Shown: piece after piece, positions 43,196-52,898 of the stretch | How positions within the stretch are numbered: position 1 is the stretch's first letter | Layout of the letters: the number at the start of each line of letters is the position of its first letter | The notes under the pieces: model-generated | Database searches by the model: none | Told to the model about the DNA's origin: nothing | The model's input: only the letters and a program-made list of their open reading frames with translations | Source: Trileptium ribeirensis | Taxonomy: Eukaryota; Nematoda; Enoplea; Enoplida; Thoracostomopsidae | Direction: 5' to 3' | Length of the DNA: 64,000 nucleotides | Assembly: GCA_030248225.1 (NCBI GenBank) | Contig: JASANE010026423.1 | Location: forward strand, 1 to 64,000 | Position numbers and translations under genes: made by a program

Positions 43196-44467
43196 TACAG
43201 TACTAAAAAATTGGTGCACTAGGGTTGGTCATATTTGGCAGACTTATATTCCATGCAGGCTTCAAGAGTGGTCTATGTATATTTTTCGGCAGCTAAATCT
43301 GATTCTTTGTTTATGTTGGGTCTACCGCGGTTATTTCACGTTTTTCAGTGAGTTTAGGAATGACATAATTGATTTCCAGAAAATAGCCTATCTAGTTGTT
43401 TGGTTATGTACTGCTTTCAGTGCATTCAAAAAACTCTTTGTGGGTTTTCGGTATGCTGAATATATACAATGCTGTGGTCGTCAAGAAACCAATACTGTAC
43501 CATACATTTCAGAGCATTTCAAGGGGTTTTAATATTGAAATTTAATTACTAAACAGTTTCTAATCATGCAAAACTTTTATAAATCACTTCAAATTTATTC
43601 CCGAACAATATTTTGATGGATTTGAACAAATAAGCGTCATTTACGGGAACAATCACTGATAAGCTATAACACCTTTTCGTTTATGACGTCACAGTTACAT
43701 AAATTTTTTCGCGAGTGGAGTGGTTTCAATCTTAGTGGCGCGTAATAAACCCAAATTCCAGGTTCCAAGGCTGGAAGCATAGATAATAAAACAAATTTCA
43801 GGCAATATACAATTTTGAAGTGTGGTTAGTGAATGCCGTGCCCAAAGACAATAGCTCCGAAGAACTGCAATTTAATTCTATACTAAAGAAGCTTATTGAA
43901 GCTGAGTACTAAAAAGATAGGATTTAGTTAATTCCTGCATCAAGTTAATTCCTGTATCAAGGGCGGTACGTCTGACCTCAACAATCTTCTGATATATTTT
44001 CTATTCAATATTTTCCGGTTGTAGTTTTATAAGCTTTTGATACTTTGAAGTCCCGAATCCGACTGGAAATTTACCGATTTGTTGAATTTTCTTGTGGTAC
44101 CGTACATCGACAGCAGCACGAATCGAACGAACCGACCCTGCACATATAAATGGAAAAATTTAAGCCGTGCTCTAACATCACCTCTCTTAGATAAGTTAAT
44201 GCCTTGCGAAGTTTATCCCTTTATGTCCTGAAATAAAATATATTTCGAGTATCAATGAACAATTACTGGTCGCCGCGAGGTATCGAACCCCAAACGCTTG
44301 GGGAAAGTCACGTTTACTAGCCTTAGTATTCCAACTAATACTAACTACAATATAATTCTAACTAGCGTATTAATGCTTTCGCCAGCAGTTAAATTATATT
44401 TCGTGATCACTGCAACTACAAATTGTTCTAAGGTAATTGGTTGTTGTCGAACAATTGGAGGCGTTAA
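43196..44467. other. spacer between MITEs
   Basis: An 85-codon plus frame at 43275-43532 is hydrophobic but unrecognised. A tRNA-like scrap on the minus strand near 44270-44330 has a B-box-like GGGGTTCGATACC but no paired arms. Confidence 0.4.
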
Positions 44468-44977
44468 TGCGGCGTTCACGTTATAATGTCCCCAACGTTT
44501 GGAACCTATTTACCCCTCACAGTGTCAGACACACTGTTGACAACAGGGTGTCTTAGACACCCCCATGTTTTTAATAAATTTTTTCAACGGTAGCTAGTTA
44601 CGCGTATTACCACTTGCCGACAGTGTCAGGCACACCGTGTCTTCTGGCAGTTTTATTGACAGTGTTCGGAATTATTTGAGCAATGTTCATATGGGCTAGA
44701 TACAAATATCGAGAATTTAGGAAAAACTCCACAGGACAGTTGACTAATAAACCGCATTAGCTACAGACGGTGTCCGTTATAGTTAATTCGCGCCAAATTG
44801 GTAGCTAAGGGTGTGTACGACACTGTCTAGAAAAAATTTAGTAGCTAAGGGTGTGTCGTACATCCTCGGCATTTGATTTACAGTATGGGTGTCACCCTGA
44901 CTGTCTATACGGTAGGGTCGCGACTACAGGGGGTCAAAAGTTCCAAACAGCGGGGACATTATAACGTAAACGCTGCA
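44468..44977. mobile_element. MITE-2, related to MITE-1
   Basis: The element is 510 bp. The ends are TGCGGCGTTCACGTTATAA and the complement of TGCAGCGTTTACGTTATAA, inverted over about 38 bp to GTTTGGAAC. It is flanked by TAA (44465-44467, 44978-44980). Internal hairpins are built on GTGTC/GACAC words, for example GGGTGTC-TTA-GACACCC near 44550. The outermost 20 bp match MITE-1; the interiors differ. Confidence 0.85.
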
Positions 44978-45355
44978 TAAAGGGATAAACATGCGGCATA
45001 CTAAATTTTGCATAAATCCAAAAGGATAACGATTATTTGGATTCCACATTAGAGGTAGTATAACTTGCCCAAAACAACCGCGCAGAGAAATTGATCTTTC
45101 AATCAAAGTCTTTACTCAGTATTTTCTAGACGCTTTCCACTAATTTCTTTCGAACAGGCAAAATATGTTGAACATTAAAATTAACGAATGGTGTCCCAAA
45201 CAAAATCCACATTCAGCAATTTAAATATAATAATCGCCCTGAGTCGCGCGCACTCACACAGGCTACATATTTGAAAATGTTGCATGTCTCAAATTAAGCA
45301 TGTTTATGTAACCTACATATACATATATGTATGTGTAAAGTGTATCTGTGTACAA

Positions 45356-46090
45356 TTAACACAATACCAACCAAACGTTGATATCGGCACTTGTCAACCT
45401 CCCTTCTGGTTCAGAGATCACGATACGGGATCCGTTAAGTAAATTATAGAAAATGGAGAGCTGGAGTCGATACAAAGGATACAGAGCTATTGTAACGCCA
45501 CTTAACAAAAGAGACCAGCGAGTCAGAGTAAAGACTGGGAAAGCAAAAAGTGGGCTGTAGGACACGGGCAAGAGGCATAACAACACACGAACCATGCGGA
45601 AACGATGCCTCATTTTGGAATTTGTTCTCGGTTCGTTAACATGAGCAAGGCGTTTAGGTGGAAAATTATGGAAACTATAAAGACTGATAATAATAAGTAT
45701 TAGAATTAACAAAAATAGGTACTTTGGCAAATTCATTTAATCAATAGGTGATCGGTAGGACCCCAAAGCACCGTTCCATTCGTTCCGACATGTTGGATAA
45801 AAGTAACAACAATACGAGCACTTGAGGCAAACATGAAAACTGTCAGGAATACATTGTTAATTGTACTGTTTTCGAAAAGCGGTGGGAGCATACAGAGTTA
45901 TCCCACTATAGAACTGATAGGGTTGACATAAGGATGTTCCTTGGGGCTCGTTAACTTCTCTATTATTGGGTGAATAGAGCGACCGGATTTTAATATTTCT
46001 CAACAAAGCTAAAAAGCAGAAAAGCAATATCAGTATATCGTCGTTCACAGAGAAATGTGGACACTTGCTAGACATGGTCAGCAGATACAC
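45356..46090 (-). pseudogene. degenerate seven-helix-receptor-like locus
   Basis: Minus-strand frames in shifting phases encode successive hydrophobic helices. One lies near 46.02-46.07 kb (I-L-I-L-L-F-C-F-L-A-L-L). One is near 45.80-45.87 kb in another phase. A 126-codon frame (45356-45736) has three: Y-L-F-L-L-I-L-I-L-I-I-I, then V-L-L-C-L-L-P-V-S-Y-S-P-L-F, then S-L-L-L-S-G-V-T-I-A-L-Y-P-L-Y. A basic loop precedes the proline-containing helix and an LYPLY resembles the NPxxY of helix 7, as in rhodopsin-like and chemoreceptor GPCRs. Frameshifts suggest a pseudogene, or unseen introns. Family unproven. Confidence 0.35.
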
Positions 46091-46301
46091 ACGTGTGTAT
46101 CAAAATAATATATTCGACAGTATATAACGACCTTCGTGAGTTGTTACGCACAGCGGGTTCTGCGTAACAAGTTTTGTACGTTGTTACGCATAAGCACTTA
46201 TATGTAACAACATTGCTAAAGTTGTTACGTCTTGCTCATTTGTTAGGATCTAAGATGCTAAGTGCACTCGTAGCTTTATTACAACATGTAAATGTGTTGT
46301 T
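46084..46301. repeat. palindrome and hairpin cluster
   Basis: The cluster comprises a perfect 18-bp palindrome GATACACACGTGTGTATC (46084-46101), the hairpin TTGTTACGCA/TGCGTAACAA (46141-46170), the hairpin GTTGTTAC...GTAACAAC with an inner ATAAG/CTTAT stem (46180-46211), and ACAACA/TGTTGT (46281-46300). Confidence 0.85.
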
Positions 46302-46407
46302 ATATATGCCGCAATAGGTTCTAAAGAACCCCAGGATGTAGTCTATCTGCATTTGCTTGATTACGCATTGCTCCCAAGACATCAAGAATGGCCTACATGA
46401 TACACGC

Positions 46408-46617
46408 TCACAGCGCGAAAGGGCATGACGTATCCGTGAAGAGCAGAGTCACATCCTGCTTAGGGCGTGCACCAACCAGATTATCAGGAGCCCGATACCG
46501 CCATCTGATGTTCCGCACCTCCCCCAACCTCTCCGTCCAGAATGGCTGACCCCCTGGTAAGGCCGGGTTTGCAGTAGGTTCAGGGTCAGCTACGGAAGTG
46601 GCAGATAATTCAAGCAA
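46408..46617 (-). CDS. unassigned 69-codon frame
   Basis: The frame is open and GC-richer than its surroundings, with a compositionally protein-like stretch (G-E-V-R-N-I-R-W-R-Y-R). It could be an exon, but I see no splice sites that decide it and no family. It abuts the foldback element. Confidence 0.15.
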   Translation of the reverse strand: MLELSATSVADPEPTANPALPGGQPFWTERLGEVRNIRWRYRAPDNLVGARPKQDVTLLFTDTSCPFAL

Positions 46618-47345
46618 GGAGGACCACGGGACTACATCACGGGTGATAAATATTTAGGAAGTTATAATTTTCCGCAGTTTTGCTAATGGGAGAACAACTG
46701 CTAGATGTGCCTACGAAGATGGTTAAAATTAAAAGCCGTTTAGATTTGAACTGCAAAATCGATCGGGATTGGCATTTCTCAGTTTGAAATTTGTTGACTT
46801 AATTGGCTTGCAAGGTGAATGTGTTTTTAAATCGGCCAATCCGAAGTGGCTTTTATCCAACTTAATTTAGAGCCAAAAATGTCGTTTCAATTCGGGCTTT
46901 CAGTACGTTGTCAAAACGCGGCTTGTTCTCAAAGTTTTATCGAGAAAATATATTAAAACTTTATAATACCGCAAGTATGCCAAATTGAGCCAATTTAAAC
47001 AGTCAAACGCAAACGAGAAACTATGTTCGGCAGCTCACCACAAGCACGATTCAAAATGATATTTGTGGCGTTAAATGAAATTAGGCCAAACCCGTTCAGA
47101 ATTGGCCGATTTAAAACGGCATTTCGCGCAGCAGGCCGATTTAAATCGACTCGTTTTAAATCGGGAAAAGTGAAACTCGATCGGGCTTAACACTTAAAGT
47201 AAAACGATTTTAAAGTTTAACCATCTTTATGAGCACATCTTGCAGTAGTTGCCTCATTATCAAAATTGCGAGAAATTATAACTTCCTAAATATTTAGCCC
47301 TCGTCTTAGTCCCTGTGGTCCTCCCTCCTGGCTTGATCCATCTAC
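46600..47345. mobile_element. foldback element with ~135-bp inverted arms
   Basis: 46600-46736 and 47207-47345 are inverted copies. Shared words are GAGGACCAC.GGGACTA, TAAATATTTAGGAAGTTATAA, GATGTGC and AAGATGGTTAAA. The interior is rich in GATTTAAATC-like and AATCGATCGGG-like words and has no coding capacity. Exact ends and target duplication are not clear. Confidence 0.75.
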
Positions 47346-47350
47346 CACCT

Positions 47351-48575
47351 TCTTGAGACCGACATACCTCGCGTACATATGGTTTACACATATTTATTGG
47401 CATGATGTGTACACATACATTATTTAAATATATTAGTATAGAAAATGTAATGTCGAACTGCACTAATTGTTGATATATATTTATGAAAGGGCAATGTTGC
47501 CTCAATTTTCTCATAGTAAAATTAATGATTTTTGTATGATACGTAATATATCTCTTATACCTTATGTAAATTTTAAAATGTGACATTGGTCGGAACAGGA
47601 AGTTTCAAATTTATCCTACTTAATATTAAATAAACATAGTGGAATATGTAGGAAAATCCGTATTTGACGTGGCTGATTATATTTTTAATTGGACTCATAC
47701 AATACTAATTTATAGAAACAGCCAAACAGTAAATTCTAGTTTATAAAAGCAGCGAAGAAACGTTTCATACTATATTTCAATTAAATGTGGTCAACGATAT
47801 ATTTCTAAATTCAGCAATGCGTCTGCCACAAAAAGCTTTAATTATTTTAAGTTTGATCCTAAAATCGCGAGACATTTCAAAAACTGTATTGTACAAACGA
47901 GCTGGACGCAATTGTGATATTGTTTTGGCCGTCATTATTTCTACATTCAAAACTCCGCAGATGTTATAAACATCGGAATCCCATAATCTGCAGGAATTTC
48001 CGTCCCAGTTTTACAGAATGCACATTTTGGCTAGGCATAAAATTTCGTATAAATATAATCGCGTTCGTATTGATCTACATGTTCGCTTGAAAAGGTTGAA
48101 TTGATCCTCAATCATTGAAGAATTATCACTTGCGTCGCCAACGATCAAACACATTTAATGTCGTAATATCCAGATTTTCCATGTGCCGTCATTCCCATAA
48201 ATGTTCGAACAGCCAACATGTATATAAATTTATGCAGCTCCCAAATGTACAATCACTACAACAACAATGAACCAATTTGTGGATGATGTATTACATACAG
48301 TTAGCAGCTCGTATTGAAATTTTCTGGATTTATTTACCTCTTCCTGAAATTTCCAAAATTGGTTTTTGTGTTATATACGTTTGTTTGCCAAGCTGTGGAG
48401 TGCTCGAGTGTAAAAATGGCATTTGAAATCTTACAATTATCGGAAACTTGTAATTATTAAATATAAAAATTTATGTTATGGTCCTCATAATAATCACTAT
48501 TATATATTTTCAGAATAAAATGCGAGAAAAGAAACAATTACAAGGGAAAAATTTGATAATTATTGATGAAATTCT
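47351..48575. other. AT-rich spacer left of element B
   Basis: Only short frames, with no domain or repeat match recognised. Confidence 0.5.
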
Positions 48576-48631
48576 TGTAGCGAAGCGAGTCCTAATGTGT
48601 ATAAAACTTTTCAATATTTCTCGATGGCCTT

Positions 48632-48649
48632 GTGTAATGGTTAGCACTC
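48632..48649 (+). other. tRNA-Gln D-arm-like block in U5 of B
   Basis: GTGTAATGGTTAGCACTC equals the D-arm/A-box part of animal tRNA-Gln as I know it. The element RNA (minus strand) therefore carries its complement. The 5' LTR copy (55138-55156) lacks one T. Confidence 0.7.
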
Positions 48650-48887
48650 GGAGCCTAGGACTTCACTTACTACACAAATAAAATAAGCACCTAACTTAAT
48701 ATTACTAAGATAAATAATAGTACGGCAATAAGGTAACGAATTGTTGAATTGACAAGGTGGATCTAGGGATCCGATTAATAAATTAATATTAATACTCGAA
48801 CAAACTTTATGAACCACAAGGTGGATCCGTCGATCCGGCCTAAGCTTTGACTTAAGCTTAGCTCAACCTAGTCAATATATTTTATCG

Positions 48888-49115
48888 GAGCACCCCTGTG
48901 CTCTCAAGTAAACAAATTTTCGGAGCACCCCTGTGCTCTCAATAGAAAATTTTAGGAGCAGCCCTCTGCTCTCAAGAAGAAATTTTTCCGGAGCAGCCCT
49001 CTGCTCTCAATAACCAAAGAAAATGTGGAGCACCCCGTGTGCTCTCAAAGACCCACTAGTATATGGAGCACCCCTGTGCTCTCAATAGTAAATTTTCGGA
49101 GCAGCCCGTCTGCTC
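48888..49115. repeat. seven covarying hairpins in the 3' LTR of B
   Basis: Units at 48888, 48923, 48956, 48991, 49028, 49066 and 49099 have the form GAGCAC-CCCT-GTGCTC or GAGCAG-CCCT-CTGCTC, with loops CCCT or CCCGT. Four units have the C:G version of the sixth pair and three have the G:C version, always matched. A further stem, CTAAGCTT/AAGCTTAG, lies just upstream (about 48839-48861). Confidence 0.92.
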
Positions 49116-51024
49116 TCAATAAACCCAAAGTTTTCCTTAAACTCGGAATCAGCGCTAAATCTTAGCTTTATGTAACTACTGCCTAGCTAGACCAGTGTTA
49201 AATAACAAGGTGCCGTATGGCTTGTAAGCTAAGAAATAAATTAGACAATAAACGACACTTACTCTGAGATCTCCGATCGCGACTGACTCTGCAAACTAAC
49301 TGCTGCAGCTAACTCTGCAGTCGATGGCAGCAACTGCCTCGCTGATCGAACAAAATCTGAGTTTAAATACCCTAGAATCTGGGCTGGCGAGGTCTAGATA
49401 GTCAGCTGTAATTCTTAGAAATTGAATAAATTTTAAATCGTTGCTAAAAATATCTTTAAAATAATTATTACCACCCAGCAACAACACACCAAGCTTGACA
49501 TTTTAAACAAATATTATATGCTGCAGCATTTTCAATAATACAGTAAATCAAAAGTTTTTCGCGACAAAAAATCCTGAAGCTATTAGACACGTTTCACAAA
49601 ATCTTTACAGTTGCTGCTGCAGATCAGCATCAAAAATAATAATTAAAATAATTATAATTTTAAAGTTGATATTTTAATTACGACAGAAAAATTTGCTTAA
49701 ATTCGACGCCCTATACGGGCACCTTGTAGACTATAACAAATCTCGCAAATCGCAAGAACCGATGTAAAAATTGGTAAAATATATGCCAAATACTTATGTT
49801 TATCTCAAATTCGCGAGCACCGCAACGATAAATCGTAGACTTCCATAATAATTCTTCAATTTTGGAGCCGCCGATCGTGTCTGAAGAAATAGTTTTAGTG
49901 AGTCTAAAACCTGCAAAAAGCTCCAATAAGACTACGTTGTCACTTTAAATCCATCGTCTTACAGTAATGCTTGCAAAAACTCTATGCCTTTCCGCCGACA
50001 TTATGTGAAAGGTTGAATCTGATAAGAGGTTATACACATAATGACTCACAACATACGAAACAATGAAACTTATATTTTACAGAAATAAAACTCTAGAAAC
50101 TTCAAGATATCAGCTGCACTTTTTTCCGCAGATGTCTGTCCGATACGAGAAGGATTCAGTCTTCCACGTTCAAGTTACCATTTGCAGTCAGTGTAATGCC
50201 GATAAGTATACTTATAGCTCAGATTTTTTATACAAAAATATTAATGTTAGTACTCCGCGGTACCTGCAGCAAAATACCGATCATCAACACATTGTTTAGT
50301 TTATAAACAATTCAATAAAAATGTTTCGTTGTTTGACAACAGGAACATATATCAGTTTTTTTTGTAAAATTTTTTTCATGTGGCAAATCTGGTTTTTTAT
50401 CAACTGCAGTAAAACAAAAACAATAAACATTAAAATCAATTTAATTGATCATCTATCATGTTCATTTATTTGTGACATGAAACTTCGGACAGGTCAGGTA
50501 GGTGGAGCACGGAGAAATGGTCTCCCCTTCTCATTTAGCGTTTTCAAAAATTTAGTGCATTCCCAATACCATTTTAGAACAATTTTCTGTCGTTGAGTTC
50601 CACAGAGAGCATTTTACCAGCTGCACATTTGTTTCGTATTTTCAAAACGTTTGCGATGAAGCGAATAACTCAGACACACTTTGTTACACCATCCCTGACA
50701 TTTATGGCGAGGCCTCACGAGCCAAGGATAAAGTATTTACTGCTTGTAGGTAAATAATTTAGTGTTGCAATTTCATTCATTTCACTAAACGTTATACAGC
50801 CAAATCAAAAATTACATAAAACAACGTCCATTCAAAACAAAAAAACATTGTATGATAACAAGGTGCCTATACAGGCGTTTGAGAATTGACTTGTCAATAA
50901 TATGCCAGTAATGGAATCCATTTGAATGTGATGGTGGTGCTACAATTTTCATATAACTGGACAATAATGCATGTGCTGCACTTAAATAAAATTTTCTCTT
51001 AATTTTTTTCGTTTGGTTCAAAAA

Positions 51025-51444
51025 TTACATCTCCTTTTCTCCGGAAGCCGTCAACCCTAGAAAGTATGACAAACTCAGATCTGGGGGAATCGTAACAACG
51101 GAGTCTAAACGGACTGTGTTAGTAACTACATCTCCCAGCTGCTGTGGTACCCCGTCTATCAGCAACTGATGTTTCTGGTAGCTAATACTTACAGTACCTA
51201 GTTGCTGCAAAACGTCTACGTCGATGATTACAGAATTGGTACAATCATCTGAAACGAAAACATGGAAATTAAAAATTCGATTACCGATTCCCAGAGCAAC
51301 TTTAATAGCTCCTTTCATCGGCAAATTGTGACCGGTTATGCCAACTGCACAGGTCCAAGGCACCGATACCAAGTCATCTTCTGAAGATCCTAGACTATTG
51401 AATGTATCAGAAGACATTATTGTTATGTTACTACCGGTATCCAA
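51025..51444 (-). pseudogene. aspartic protease of element B
   Basis: A 139-aa frame opens at the catalytic motif D-T-G-S-N-I-T-I-M-S (residues 2-5 DTGS). It has I-I-D-V-D-V-L at about 73-79 in place of the usual I-L-G-x-D-x-L. In the same phase, upstream of a TAA near 51487, the sequence continues protein-like to the end of the env frame, so the protease directly follows env. The frame ends with pol missing after it. Confidence 0.75.
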
Positions 51445-51550
51445 AACACCGGTAAACTGTTTTCCATTTAATGTTACCTTAATTTATGACGCTGCTTTAC
51501 CGACCCTGAATACGGTTTCAGCAATCGCTGTAATTTCCTTTTGGTTATTA

Positions 51551-51952
51551 TTAGGTTGGTGTGAAACCTCGGCAAAACGGCAGTTCACATATCTCAATAG
51601 TTGAATGTTGCGGCTGGACGTTGACAAACTCCCTAAATGGCCTGTCACAATGGAGTGATATAGGGCGGACGTCTACCGATTTACTACGTGTTCTATATCT
51701 TACTGGCTTTTCCGACATCTCTGTGTTCCCGATCACCGGGTAGGGGCCTGAACAAGGGCAGCAACAACTAATACACGTGTTAAATTTTTTCCAACATACG
51801 TGCAAAAGACACAAAAGAATTATTATGATAACAAGGGCAGGCACAAGATACATGACTTCGCTAGGTACGTCCATGTCGTCCTGCATCAAGTACTGCAACT
51901 CACGCTTTAACCTTTGATCGCTTAAAGCAGAGTGATACTTAACACCTTTCAA
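51551..51952 (-). pseudogene. envelope C-terminus of element B, membrane anchor and Cys-rich tail
   Basis: A 133-codon frame has a strong membrane helix (M-Y-L-V-P-A-L-V-I-I-I-I-L-L-C-L-L) followed by a cysteine cluster (C-I-S-C-C-C-P-C), a likely palmitoylated cytoplasmic tail, then a basic region. It ends at tandem TAA codons at the env-protease junction. The intervening 180 bp between this frame and 52129 are non-open. Confidence 0.75.
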
Positions 51953-52128
51953 TTTACTCCAGGTAGGTGGTGCGATAACCCAGAAATTAAAATTAATTTT
52001 CCCAAACTATTGCATGAAATCCTCGAAATTTTGTAGTGGCCTATAACTAGACATTAATACCTAATCCCCTACAATTTACATGGAAAAATTCGAATGTGCA
52101 AAGAACATTACAAAATGCTCTGGCACCT

Positions 52129-52896
52129 CTAAATTTCGACCTTGATAACTTTGCCACCAGGCTGAATTCGTGTAACATGCATGTACTCTTCAGATGCCCT
52201 GACTAGAATACATACACGTGTACTTTTAATCACAGTTTCTGGAGAGTATTGTTTAATGTCAAATGTACGAGCATCGTTAACAGTTGAATTTTTCAAATCG
52301 TGATGACAAGTATCGCTAATACTTGTGGGTAGGGCACCACGGTCACAAAACCACAGTCCTGTTGTTTTGTGACACCCTTCAGATTTTACCTCATGAAAAT
52401 ATCCTCTGTTGAGAGTCTTATCATATGTAATATATTGTGGCAACGACAGCCTAGCAGTAACATTTGTATTCTTATTATTAAACCCTACGTTAACCACCCG
52501 CATAAGCGGTAGGATATTCTCCACCCGTATGCGCGGTATTTCTAGTATAACACCAAACCTGGTGTCTACAATGTCCATTAAGACTGGGTACGCCTTAACG
52601 AAATGATAAAATAAACTTGGATCATGCACGTATACTGTATCATGCAATGTAATTTCTTTTTGTACTAATAGCCTTATTTGTGAAGCTGTCAGTATGTCAG
52701 CAGAAAGCGTTCCGCTGTTACTAGCTAGCACCATGGCTTTAATTATATTGCGGACCTCATTCAAAAAGAAATTTGTTTGAGCCATAAAATGTGTCCACGC
52801 TACACGCTTCATGACAGTGCACTCTAATGATACTGTGGTTTGTTCTATATATCGGACAATATCATGCGTTATTGCAAAAATTCTCTCTTGATTCAC
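52129..52896 (-). pseudogene. envelope central part of element B
   Basis: A 255-codon frame continues env after a one-base phase change at 52.90-52.94 kb (a run of A residues). It contains S-G-T-L-S-A-D-I-L and Y-H-F-V-K-A-Y-P-V, matching element A, plus N-x-T glycosylation sites and paired cysteines (G-L-W-F-C-D; D-T-C-H-H). The region corresponds to the F2/F1 ectodomain after the fusion peptide. Confidence 0.75.
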
Positions 52897-52898
52897 GG

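Larger units (their letters stand above)
48576..50688 (-). repeat. 3' LTR of element B (2113 bp)
   Basis: Direct repeat of 55082-57176 with scattered substitutions and small indels. Ends TGTAGCG...TTGTTACA on the plus strand. The short frames inside it (for example 49711-49926 minus, 50063-50299 plus) recur in the other LTR because the DNA is duplicated. Confidence 0.95.

Noticed and set aside
43275..43532. Chemoreceptor exon (85 hydrophobic codons)
   Set aside because: No conserved receptor motif, splice pair or second helix block in order.
49711..49926. LTR-internal minus-strand frame conserved at 56165-56416 as a possible accessory gene
   Set aside because: Same LTR duplication; the two versions differ in length because of a stop, and there is no protein motif.
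50063..50596. Frames of 78 and 91 codons conserved between 50.06-50.60 and 56.55-57.08 kb
   Set aside because: Conservation is fully explained by the two regions being the two LTRs of element B; other overlapping frames are equally conserved.
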